Shown here one piece after another: positions 1 to 5,893 of a stretch of 5,893 nt of DNA. The number at the start of each line of letters is the position of its first letter. The stretch's first letter is position 1. The DNA is from Zymomonas sp. (GTDB lineage: Bacteria; Pseudomonadota; Alphaproteobacteria; Sphingomonadales; Sphingomonadaceae), in assembly GCA_027489105.1 (NCBI GenBank), contig JAIYAJ010000152.1, positions 1-5,893 on the forward strand, given 5' to 3'. The translations under genes were made by a program, and so were the position numbers. The notes under the pieces were generated by a model, which was not told the origin of the DNA, did no database searches, and worked only from the letters and a program-made list of their open reading frames with translations.

Positions 1-728
1 ATCGCACCGACAAGGTGAATCGCGCCGATCTGATCGACCAGGGCTTTGTCATGCCCGACGCGGCGATCACCGCGCTCGCCGAGGAGTTCCGCATCGTCAA
101 GCGGACGCTGCTGCTCAACGCGATCGGGCCGACCGCCCTGCCAAATGGTCGCCGCATCCTGATCTGTTCGGCGCAGGCGAACGAGGGCAAGACCTTCTGC
201 GCGGTCAATCTGGCGCTGTCGATGGCGAACGAACGCGACATCGAGGTGCTGCTGATCGATGGCGACTTCGCGAAGCCCACTGTGTTGTCGACCCTGGGCA
301 TCGAGGGGCCGGTCGGACTGATGGACGCGCTCGCCGACCCCGATGTCGATGTCGAGACGCTGGTCATCAAGACCGATGTCGGCAATCTGTCGGTCCTGCC
401 GTCGGGCAAATACACCAATGAGGCGACCGAACTGATCGCCGCCGACCGGACCCGGCAGATCATCGAACGCCTGTCGACCAAGCCGAATCGCATCATCCTG
501 TTCGATAGCCCGCCGGCGCTGGCGGCGTCGCCGGCGTCGGTGCTGGCCTATCATGTGGGGCAGGTGCTGCTCGTCGTGCGCGCGGACAAGACCGGGGAGG
601 CCGAGTTGCGCGACGCGGTGCTGCTGCTCGGCGGCTGCGAGGAGATCCAGCTTCTGCTCAATGGCGCGCGCTTCGCGCCCAATGCCCGTCGTTTCGGCAG
701 CTATTACGGCTACGAAGCACCGCGATGA
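1..728 (+). CDS. XrtA/PEP-CTERM-associated tyrosine autokinase (BY-kinase, CpsD/Wzc C-domain-like), 5'-truncated
   Basis: This is a cytoplasmic P-loop tyrosine autokinase of the type that works with a Wzz-like inner-membrane protein to control polymerisation and export of exopolysaccharide. Numbering from the GTG at base 15, I see the kinase lead-in EEFRIVKR (23-30), a Walker A box AQANEGKT (53-60), a Walker A' box VLLIDGDFAKP (78-88, Asp82 and Asp84) and a Walker B-like strand IILFDSPP (160-167, Asp164). The protein ends in a short tyrosine cluster, YYGY (230-233), the likely autophosphorylation tail. The frame is open back to the window edge (reading R-T-D-K before the GTG), and the region around the GTG resembles the linker that precedes this domain in relatives. 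I therefore think the GTG codon is an internal valine and the true start lies upstream. The TGA overlaps the ATG of the next gene. The family call is confident; the regulatory role is inferred from relatives. Confidence 0.9.
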   Translation, partial: RTDKVNRADLIDQGFVMPDAAITALAEEFRIVKRTLLLNAIGPTALPNGRRILICSAQANEGKTFCAVNLALSMANERDIEVLLIDGDFAKPTVLSTLGIEGPVGLMDALADPDVDVETLVIKTDVGNLSVLPSGKYTNEATELIAADRTRQIIERLSTKPNRIILFDSPPALAASPASVLAYHVGQVLLVVRADKTGEAELRDAVLLLGGCEEIQLLLNGARFAPNARRFGSYYGYEAPR

Positions 729-2332
729 GGCGGCCGACAGCGCAAGCTCTGCTGGGTCTCTTCGCCGGAGGGGCCGCCTGTGGTGCTGCCCATGCCGAAC
801 GCCCGCAGATCGGCGCCTTCTTCGACATCCAGCAGGTGGTCCAGTCCCAACTCAGCGGGCAAGGCGTCGACGATCTCACCTACACCGAGGTTTCGGGAAC
901 GCTGGCTGCGCAGATCACCAACCGTCGCGTGACCGTATCAGGGACCTATCGGCTCGCTTATCGCATCCCCGAAATGGGCGATACGCAGCAGTCTTTCGTG
1001 CAGGACGGGGTGATGCAGGCGCAGGCCGTCGTCATCGAGGAATGGCTCACGGTGCAGGGCGGCGGTATCGTCACGCGCAGCCGCATCGATCCGAGCGGCC
1101 CCGCGCCGCCAACCAATTTCGGCAGCGGCCGCAACCTCACCCAGACTTATTCGGGCTATATCCAGCCGATGCTCGCCCACCGGATCGGCGACCTCGGCTT
1201 CTCGGCCAATTATCGTTACGGCTATACCAAGAACAAGAGCGATGGAGGCACGTTCTCGACCGGTCCCGTTACCGATCGCTTCGACAGTTCTGTTTCGCAG
1301 CAGGCGCAGCTGTCGCTGGGCATGGAGCGCAGCGCGCTACCGTTCGACTGGAAGCTCAGCGGCGAGGTTCGGGCCGAGGACTTGTCGAACCTGGACCAGC
1401 AGCTCCGGGCTCTCAACATCATCGGCGAGATCAAGCTGCCGGTGGCGCGGACGATCGCGCTCGTCACCAGCGCCGGCTACGAAAAGACTCGCACCACCGA
1501 GCGCGAGGCGCTGATCGACAGCCTGACCGGCCTGCCGGTGATCGGTCGCGGCGGCGGCTTCGTCTCCGACGTCAGCAAGCCGCGCGTGCTCACCTATGAC
1601 GTCAATGGTATCATTGCCGATGCGGGGGTGATCTGGCGACCCAGCCGTCGCTCCCGCTTCGAGGCGCGTGCCGGCTATCGCTATGGCGGCTTCTCCGTCA
1701 CGGGTCTGGTCGAAATGAAGCCGAGCGAGAAGACCGGCCTCACCCTCATCGTCAGCGATCAGATCCAGAGCTTCGGGCAGGGGCTGACCAGTGGTCTGGC
1801 CAGTTCCCCCGTCAATCTCGATCTCGGCCAGGCGATCGATCCGACGAGCTCCTTCCAGAACTGTCTGTTCGGCAAGGCAGCGGGATCGGGGCGCTGCATC
1901 GGCGGCTCGCTCGGGCAGGCCTCCGCAAACATGTATCGCGAGCGCGGGGCCAGCATCATCTTCACCCGCGCCTTGCGCCAGTGGAATGTCTCCGCCGGGA
2001 TGGGCTATACCCGCCGCAACTATATCGACGATCCGAACGCCGTGGTGTCGCTCGCAGGCGTCGTCGATCAGAGCATTTTCGGCAATTTTGCGGTCGGCGG
2101 ACAGCTCACCCGGCAGTCGGGCGTATCCTTTTCTTTTACCGGCAACATGTTTAAGAACGGTCAGGTGGGGGCATCCGACGTGCTGTCGGGTTCCGCCAGT
2201 GCGAATTATTTCCGCACATTTGGGCGCGGGATACAGATGCAGGCGAGTGTGGCGGTAGATGCGTCGAAGCAGGATGGGCTCACGGCTGATGTCTCCGGGC
2301 GTGCGCAAGTCGGCCTGCAATATCGCTTCTGA
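725..2332 (+). CDS. PEP-CTERM system-associated outer-membrane beta-barrel protein (TIGR03016-like)
   Basis: A 535-residue exported protein. Residues 1-24 form a Sec signal peptide: MRR, then a hydrophobic Ala/Leu/Gly core and an A-H-A cleavage site before Glu25. Cys19 lies inside the signal and lacks the Leu at -3 of a lipobox, so I do not call it a lipoprotein. The mature part is rich in short alternating strands with Tyr, Arg and Gly (for example SANYRYGYTKN and ARAGYRYGG). It ends in A-Q-V-G-L-Q-Y-R-F, with hydrophobic or aromatic residues at every second position and a terminal Phe, the classic signal for outer-membrane barrel insertion. The only two mature cysteines, Cys380 and Cys391, bracket a Gly-rich loop. 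Proteins of this kind accompany XrtA exopolysaccharide loci; their function is not established, and a role in polymer export or surface attachment is inference. The ATG lies in an ATGA overlap with the kinase gene and has only a weak Shine-Dalgarno, suggesting translational coupling. The barrel call is firm, the exact family somewhat less so. Confidence 0.85.
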   Translation: MRRPTAQALLGLFAGGAACGAAHAERPQIGAFFDIQQVVQSQLSGQGVDDLTYTEVSGTLAAQITNRRVTVSGTYRLAYRIPEMGDTQQSFVQDGVMQAQAVVIEEWLTVQGGGIVTRSRIDPSGPAPPTNFGSGRNLTQTYSGYIQPMLAHRIGDLGFSANYRYGYTKNKSDGGTFSTGPVTDRFDSSVSQQAQLSLGMERSALPFDWKLSGEVRAEDLSNLDQQLRALNIIGEIKLPVARTIALVTSAGYEKTRTTEREALIDSLTGLPVIGRGGGFVSDVSKPRVLTYDVNGIIADAGVIWRPSRRSRFEARAGYRYGGFSVTGLVEMKPSEKTGLTLIVSDQIQSFGQGLTSGLASSPVNLDLGQAIDPTSSFQNCLFGKAAGSGRCIGGSLGQASANMYRERGASIIFTRALRQWNVSAGMGYTRRNYIDDPNAVVSLAGVVDQSIFGNFAVGGQLTRQSGVSFSFTGNMFKNGQVGASDVLSGSASANYFRTFGRGIQMQASVAVDASKQDGLTADVSGRAQVGLQYRF

Positions 2333-2370
2333 TATGATCGTTTTCCCATCCAGCAAGAGGGAGGGTCGCT
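2333..2370 (+). promoter_or_regulatory. Intergenic spacer with strong ribosome binding site for the ATPase gene
   Basis: This 38-base spacer is the largest gap in the window. The purine run AAGAGGGAGGG at 2355-2365 is an excellent Shine-Dalgarno and leaves 5 bases before the TTG at 2371, which decides the start of the ATPase. The left half (2333-2350) is slightly AT-richer than its surroundings, with a TTTT run. I see neither a stem-loop terminator nor a convincing -35/-10 pair, so read-through transcription from the upstream gene is most likely. Confidence 0.7.
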
Positions 2371-4119
2371 TTGGACCATGATCCCTATGGCCTGACGGAT
2401 CGGCCGTTCCAGCTGACGCCGGATCCGCGCTTCTATTTCGAAAGCGCGACCCACCGCAAGGCGATGACCTATTTGGGCTATGGCCTGGCGCAGGGCGAAG
2501 GCTTCATCGTCGTTACCGGCGAGGTCGGCACCGGCAAGACCATGCTGGTCGGTCGCCTGATGGCGACGATCGACCGCTCGCGCCTGACCGCGATCAACCT
2601 GGTATCGACCCAGCTCGAGGGGGAGGACATCCTCCGTATCGTCGCGCTGGCGCTGGGGGTTGCGACCGATGTCGCCGCCAAGGGCCAGCTGCTTGCGCGG
2701 ATCGAGCGTTTCCTGCACGAGCAGGCGCGTGGCGGGAAGCGGACTCTGTTGATCGTCGACGAGGCGCAAAACCTTCCTATTTCCGCGCTCGAAGAGCTGC
2801 GGATGCTGTCCAATTTCCAATATGGCGGACAGGCCCTCCTGCAGATATTCCTGCTGGGCCAGCCGGAGTTCCGAGACGCGCTGGCGCAACCCCGGTTCGA
2901 GCAATTGCGCCAGCGGGTGATCGCCACTCACCACCTGACGGCCATGGGCCCCGAAGAGGTCGCCCCCTATGTCATGCACCGGTTGGCCTGCGCCGGCTGG
3001 AAGGGTACGCCGCGCTTCGCCCAGGATGCCTATGATGCCTTTCACCGGCTGTCGGGCGGCATTCCGCGCCGGCTCAATATGCTGGCCGGGCGCGTCATGC
3101 TTCAGGGCGCGATCGAACGCCTGACCGACATCGACGGCGAGGTAGTCGACGACGTCGCCTCGGATCTGGCCAGCGAAAGCATCATGCCCGCCCAGGGGCC
3201 GCAGCCGCGCGCGCAGGCGATGCCGTCCGATCTGGACCCGGTCTTCCCGCCTTCCGAAACCGAGCCTGCGCCGCAACCGGCGGTGTCCATGTCGGTGCCC
3301 CCGCTGGCGACGCCCTTCCCGGCTCCGGAGCCTGTGCCCTATGCGCCGCAGGAGCCTTCGGCGTCTTTCGTCGCACCGGTGCCGCCGGCGCCAGCCGAGC
3401 CTTCGCCACAGGCGATGCGACCATCTTATACCAGCTATGCCCCGCCGGAAGAGGAGGAGCGTCCCGGCTCTCCCTCAGACCCGTTGAGCGGGCTGGCTGC
3501 CGATCCCCTGGCGGCCTTGCGCGGACATTTTCCGCCGCCCACGATCGAGCAGCCGCCTCGTTTCGATGGTAATGTTCCGCCCGAGCTCAGTCGGTCGGTC
3601 GCGGCCGAACCGCCAGCCGCGCCATCGGTGCCGAGCTGGGCTGTCGAACAGCCCGCCGAACAGGCACCCGAATGGCCTCCGGTTTCCGCTTCGACGCCAG
3701 AAACCGCGCGGCAGCCGATACCCGAACCTGCGCGGCAGCCCGTCAATGCCCCCGTGTGGAAGGTCGAACAGGACTGGACGACGCCGTCTTCGGAGGCAGC
3801 TGCGCCTCCTGCCTCGGCGATGCCGCCCTTTCCCCCTCCGCAAATAGCCGAACCCCCGGTTCCGCAGCCCGCGCCAACGCCGGTTTCGCAACCGGTGAGC
3901 GTCGAACCGACGCCCGCCACCGATCCGGCGTTGGTCGACCATGCCGCGCGTAACGCAGAGCTGGAAACGCGCTTGGCCGAGCAGGAAGCGATCCTGCGTC
4001 GCACGCTGACCCTGCTTGTCGAACTGGTCGAGACGGATCCTCAGCTCAATCCGCAACCTGCCGCCCCCGTTTCGGTGCCGCTGCAGCGGCCGGACGGCGG
4101 AGGGCAGGGGGCGGCCTGA
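2371..4119 (+). CDS. XrtA/PEP-CTERM-associated AAA ATPase (ExeA/GspA-like, TIGR03015-like) with long Pro-rich tail
   Basis: A 582-residue protein. The first ~270 residues are an AAA ATPase of the ExeA/GspA type: the N-terminal signature YGLTDRPFQLTPDPRFYF (6-23), Walker A GEVGTGKT (50-57), Walker B LLIVDEAQ (126-133), then the conserved ELRMLSNFQ and LLGQPEF segments. The domain ends with a helical lid containing SGGIPRRLNMLAGR. Relatives energise or organise envelope assembly, and those in XrtA loci accompany exopolysaccharide genes; the actual substrate is unknown. Residues ~273-520 are a low-complexity Pro/Ala/Glu tail, and ~521-555 form a probable amphipathic coiled coil. No hydrophobic membrane span is visible, so the protein is probably cytoplasmic or peripheral. 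The TTG start is supported by the strong Shine-Dalgarno 5 bases upstream and by family-like sequence beginning at residue 4; the nearby ATG at 2378 is out of frame. It is much longer than the ~270-residue core, the extra length being the tail. Confidence 0.9.
   Translation: MDHDPYGLTDRPFQLTPDPRFYFESATHRKAMTYLGYGLAQGEGFIVVTGEVGTGKTMLVGRLMATIDRSRLTAINLVSTQLEGEDILRIVALALGVATDVAAKGQLLARIERFLHEQARGGKRTLLIVDEAQNLPISALEELRMLSNFQYGGQALLQIFLLGQPEFRDALAQPRFEQLRQRVIATHHLTAMGPEEVAPYVMHRLACAGWKGTPRFAQDAYDAFHRLSGGIPRRLNMLAGRVMLQGAIERLTDIDGEVVDDVASDLASESIMPAQGPQPRAQAMPSDLDPVFPPSETEPAPQPAVSMSVPPLATPFPAPEPVPYAPQEPSASFVAPVPPAPAEPSPQAMRPSYTSYAPPEEEERPGSPSDPLSGLAADPLAALRGHFPPPTIEQPPRFDGNVPPELSRSVAAEPPAAPSVPSWAVEQPAEQAPEWPPVSASTPETARQPIPEPARQPVNAPVWKVEQDWTTPSSEAAAPPASAMPPFPPPQIAEPPVPQPAPTPVSQPVSVEPTPATDPALVDHAARNAELETRLAEQEAILRRTLTLLVELVETDPQLNPQPAAPVSVPLQRPDGGGQGAA
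3187..3930 (+). other. Pro/Ala-rich disordered extension of the AAA ATPase (residues ~273-520)
   Basis: The translated segment is dominated by Pro, Ala, Glu, Ser and Val, with patterns such as PAPEP, PPAPAEP and PQPAP, and lacks regular hydrophobic spacing. It is read as an intrinsically disordered linker between the ATPase domain and the terminal coiled coil. Base composition and codon style are like the rest of the gene, and the frame is maintained through to a coherent helix, so it is not a frameshift artefact. An extended or periplasm-spanning linker comparable to the TonB type is conceivable, but without a membrane anchor in this protein that is only speculation. Confidence 0.75.
3637..3771 (+). 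repeat. Two copies of a 15-base / 5-residue W-x-V-E-Q motif, 120 bases apart
   Basis: TGGGCTGTCGAACAG at 3637-3651 (W423-A-V-E-Q427) and TGGAAGGTCGAACAG at 3757-3771 (W463-K-V-E-Q467) differ at two or three bases and sit exactly 40 codons apart inside the Pro-rich tail. Between them, GCGCGGCAGCC occurs at 3706-3716 and again at 3730-3740, encoding a repeated A-R-Q-P. These may be traces of an internal duplication or conserved short binding motifs. Confidence 0.55.
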
Positions 4120-4126
4120 CCGGGCG

Positions 4127-4972
4127 ATGGTGACCAACGGCCTTTCGGTCGACATAGAGGACTGGTTCCAGGTCGGAGCATTCGAAAAATGCATCCGGCG
4201 GGAGGACTGGGATAATCTGCCGTCGCGTGTCGAACGCAATAGCGATGCCGTCATCGATCTGTTTGGCCGCGCCGGGGCCAAGGCCACATTCTTCACTTTG
4301 GGCTGGGTGGCGGAGCGCTGCCCCGGGCTGATCCGCCGAATCGTCGCAGCGGGCCATGAGGTCGCCAGCCATGGCTGGGACCATGTGCGCGTATTCACCA
4401 TGACGCCGGCTCAGTTTCGCGAGGATTTGCGCCGTACGCGCGGGGTTCTCGAGGATCTCGGCGGCTGCCGGGTGGTCGGCTATCGTGCGCCGAGCTTCTC
4501 TATCGACGCGCGCACGCCCTGGGCGCATGAGATATTGGCGGAGGAAGGCTATGCCTATTCCTCCAGCGTCGCGCCGGTCGTGCATGACCATTATGGCTGG
4601 CCGGAAGCCCCGCGCTTCGCCTTCCGACCCGTGGCCGGGGCCGATCTGATCGAACTGCCGGTGACCACCGCCCGTTCCGGCGGTCGGACGGTCGCGGCCG
4701 GTGGCGGTGGCTTCTTCCGTCTCTTCCCTTATGCATTCGCGCGCTGGGCGATCCGGCAGGTGAATGCGGAAGGGCGGCCCGGCATCTTCTATTTCCACCC
4801 CTGGGAGATCGACCCGGGACAGCCGCGCGTGACGCACGCCCCGCTGCGGTCGCGGCTGCGCCATTATGCCCGGCTGTCCGCGATGGAGGGCAAGCTGGAG
4901 CGGGCGATCGGCGACTTCGCGTGGGATCGGATCGACCGGATCGTAGGCGCAGAAGCGGCGAGGGCGGCCTGA
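4127..4972 (+). CDS. XrtA/PEP-CTERM-associated polysaccharide deacetylase (NodB fold with DUF3473-like C-terminus, TIGR03006-like)
   Basis: A 281-residue, probably metal-dependent carbohydrate esterase family 4-type deacetylase, expected to remove acetyl groups from the exopolysaccharide or a glycan intermediate. Motif 1 is the variant SVDIEDWF (7-14), which replaces the usual TFDDG and is typical of this subfamily. The metal-binding motif is SHGWDH (81-86, His82 and His86), motif 3 is GYRAPSFS (118-125, Arg120) and the late His motif is FYFHPWEIDP (221-230, His224). The C-terminal stretch after His224 resembles DUF3473. There is no signal peptide, so it probably acts in the cytoplasm or on a membrane-associated intermediate. 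I chose ATG 4127 because family homology begins within a few residues of it and it lies 7 bases after the previous stop. The longer frame from TTG 4016 would add 37 residues that merely shadow the ATPase gene. Upstream purine-rich bases at 4099-4111 could serve as a rather distant ribosome binding site. Confidence 0.92.
   Translation: MVTNGLSVDIEDWFQVGAFEKCIRREDWDNLPSRVERNSDAVIDLFGRAGAKATFFTLGWVAERCPGLIRRIVAAGHEVASHGWDHVRVFTMTPAQFREDLRRTRGVLEDLGGCRVVGYRAPSFSIDARTPWAHEILAEEGYAYSSSVAPVVHDHYGWPEAPRFAFRPVAGADLIELPVTTARSGGRTVAAGGGGFFRLFPYAFARWAIRQVNAEGRPGIFYFHPWEIDPGQPRVTHAPLRSRLRHYARLSAMEGKLERAIGDFAWDRIDRIVGAEAARAA
4957..4966 (+). promoter_or_regulatory. Ribosome binding site for the FemAB-like gene
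   Basis: A GGCGAGGGCGG-type purine-rich stretch inside the end of the deacetylase gene places AGGG about 10 bases before ATG 4975. This supports that ATG as the start and implies translation coupled to the deacetylase. Confidence 0.5.
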
Positions 4973-4974
4973 CC

Positions 4975-5893
4975 ATGGCGGAAATCGGTCGTGCCGACCT
5001 GTCCGATCGGGGAACGTGCCGAGCGATCGAGCGCTATGTCGCCGATCATCCCGAGGGCAGCTTCTTTCATCGACCGGGCTGGAGCGTCGCTGTCGAGCAG
5101 TCCTGCGGGCAGGAGGCTCATTATCTCGTCGCGCGGTGCGAAGGCCAGCTATGCGGGGTCATGCCGCTGTCGGAGGTGCATTCGCCGCTGTTTGGCAGAG
5201 CGCTGGTGTCGGCTGGTTTCGCGGTTGGCGGCGGACCGATCGCCGACGATCGCGCGACGGTCGATGCGCTCGCGGAGGCCGCCTGGGTGCTTGCGGGGCG
5301 TTTGTCCTGTCCCTCGCTCGAACTGCGCGGCGGGACCGCTCCGGATGATCCCGCCTGGCATGTCGAGCAGGGCGTCTATGTCGGCTTCGTCAGGTCGCTC
5401 GCGGAAGATGACGACCAGGAACTGCTCGCTATCCCTCGCAAGCAGCGGGCCGAGGTGCGGCGGGCGCTCGGTTTCGATCTGACGGTCGCTATCGGGCGGG
5501 ACGAGGCGGACCGGCGCGATCATTATGCGGTCTATGCCGAAAGCGTCCGCAATCTGGGCACGCCGGTCTTTCCGCGCGCATTGTTCGACGCGGTGCTCGA
5601 TGCCTTTCCCGAAGACGCCGATATCCTGACGATCCGCCACGAGGGGAAGCCGCTCGCGAGCGTGCTGAGCCTGTACCACAAGGGGGCGGTGCTGCCCTAT
5701 TGGGGCGGCGGTACCACGGATGCCAGGACGTGGCGGGCCAATGATCGGATGTATTATTCGCTGATGCTCCACGCCCGGCAGCGGGGGTGTTCGCGATTCG
5801 ATTTCGGCCGGTCGAAATTCGGCACGGGTGCCTTCGCATTCAAGAAGAATTGGGGGTTCGAGCCGCAGCCGCTTGCCTATGCGGTCCGCACGG
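4975..5893 (+). CDS. XrtA/PEP-CTERM-associated FemAB-related protein (GNAT-like, TIGR03019-like), 3'-truncated
   Basis: The frame ATG-GCG-GAA-ATC is open from 4975 to the window end without a stop, giving about 306 residues. It begins MAEIGRADLSD, and the conserved N-terminal SFFHRPGWS (residues 29-37) follows. Further on I read PRKQRAEVRRALG (154-166), a segment with YAESVRNLGTPVFP, YWGGGT (242-247), FDFGRSKFGTG (275-285) and FKKNWGFEPQP (289-299). These are hallmark blocks of FemAB-related proteins tied to the PEP-CTERM/exosortase system. True FemAB enzymes transfer amino acids from aminoacyl-tRNA to peptidoglycan precursors using a double GNAT fold; what this branch acylates is unknown. 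Transfer to a sugar, lipid-linked or protein substrate of the same pathway is inference. The start is 2 bases after the deacetylase stop. Typical relatives are about 330-350 residues, so only a short C-terminal piece should be missing. Confidence 0.92.
   Translation, partial: MAEIGRADLSDRGTCRAIERYVADHPEGSFFHRPGWSVAVEQSCGQEAHYLVARCEGQLCGVMPLSEVHSPLFGRALVSAGFAVGGGPIADDRATVDALAEAAWVLAGRLSCPSLELRGGTAPDDPAWHVEQGVYVGFVRSLAEDDDQELLAIPRKQRAEVRRALGFDLTVAIGRDEADRRDHYAVYAESVRNLGTPVFPRALFDAVLDAFPEDADILTIRHEGKPLASVLSLYHKGAVLPYWGGGTTDARTWRANDRMYYSLMLHARQRGCSRFDFGRSKFGTGAFAFKKNWGFEPQPLAYAVRT

Noticed and set aside
765..800. Possible lipoprotein signal (Cys19) in the barrel protein
   Set aside because: The residues before Cys19 are G-A-A, lacking the lipobox Leu/Val/Ile at -3, and a better signal peptidase I site follows at A-H-A.
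553..1599. A 348-codon plus-strand open frame overlapping the kinase and barrel genes
   Set aside because: Its translation is Arg/Ala/Cys-rich without domains and overlaps two well-supported genes in another frame; long shadow frames are expected in GC-rich DNA.
1337..2356. A 339-codon minus-strand open frame opposite the barrel gene
   Set aside because: No recognisable motifs, and its composition is typical of antisense shadow; the sense strand encodes a signal peptide, beta strands and a barrel-type C-terminus.
2333..2370. Possible terminator or promoter between the barrel and ATPase genes
   Set aside because: The TTTT run is not preceded by a stable stem, and no convincing -35/-10 spacing fits in 38 bases alongside the ribosome site.
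2206..3276. A 356-codon minus-strand open frame opposite the ATPase gene
   Set aside because: It lies opposite the conserved Walker motifs of the ATPase and its translation shows no coherent domain.
4016..4126. Extended N-terminus for the deacetylase from TTG 4016
   Set aside because: These 37 residues overlap the coding end of the ATPase, look like out-of-frame translation, and precede the point where family similarity begins.
4991..5482. A 163-codon plus-strand open frame within the FemAB-like gene
   Set aside because: Ser/Arg-rich shadow; the frame from 4975 carries the full set of FemAB-related motifs.
5149..5772. A 207-codon minus-strand open frame opposite the FemAB-like gene
   Set aside because: No motif or ribosome site supports it; explained by GC-rich codon bias on the other strand.

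Overview
The window is a compact, entirely plus-strand stretch of GC-rich DNA packed with five genes, two of them cut by the window edges. All five match protein families known from exopolysaccharide loci of the exosortase A (XrtA, EpsH-type) / PEP-CTERM system of Gram-negative bacteria. The high GC content, the codon use and the combination of families suggest a proteobacterium, most likely an alphaproteobacterium of the sphingomonad type. The taxon is inferred from family content and style, because no rRNA or other marker gene is present.

Layout from left to right: (1) the 3' part of a cytoplasmic BY-kinase/ParA-like tyrosine autokinase (bases 1-728, 5' end outside the window); (2) an exported outer-membrane beta-barrel protein of the PEP-CTERM-associated hypothetical family (725-2332), overlapping gene 1 by an ATGA; (3) after 38 bases, an ExeA/GspA-like AAA ATPase with a very long Pro/Ala-rich tail (2371-4119, TTG start behind a strong ribosome binding site); (4) 7 bases later, a NodB-type polysaccharide deacetylase with a DUF3473-like C-terminal part (4127-4972); (5) 2 bases later, a FemAB/GNAT-like protein (4975 to beyond 5893). 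No gap is large enough for an internal promoter or terminator of ordinary size, so the five genes look like one operon transcribed left to right.

Together they outline the late part of an envelope polysaccharide pathway. The kinase would control chain length and polymer export together with a Wzz-like membrane partner, presumably encoded upstream. The beta-barrel protein sits in the outer membrane. The AAA ATPase may organise or energise the assembly. The deacetylase would trim N- or O-acetyl groups from the polymer, and the FemAB-like enzyme may add an amino acid or acyl group to an envelope substrate. The exosortase itself, PEP-CTERM substrates, glycosyltransferases, and the export and chain-length proteins are not in the window and would be expected in the flanks.

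The locus type is known, although most of these accessory proteins have no demonstrated biochemical role. I do not see a wholly new system. The points most worth attention are the roughly 240-residue Pro-rich linker and terminal coiled coil on the ATPase (with a twice-occurring W-x-V-E-Q motif), the isolated cysteine pair in the beta-barrel protein, and the deacetylase/FemAB gene pair. No RNA genes, mobile elements, CRISPR arrays or attachment sites were seen, and there is no gene-free stretch longer than 38 bases.
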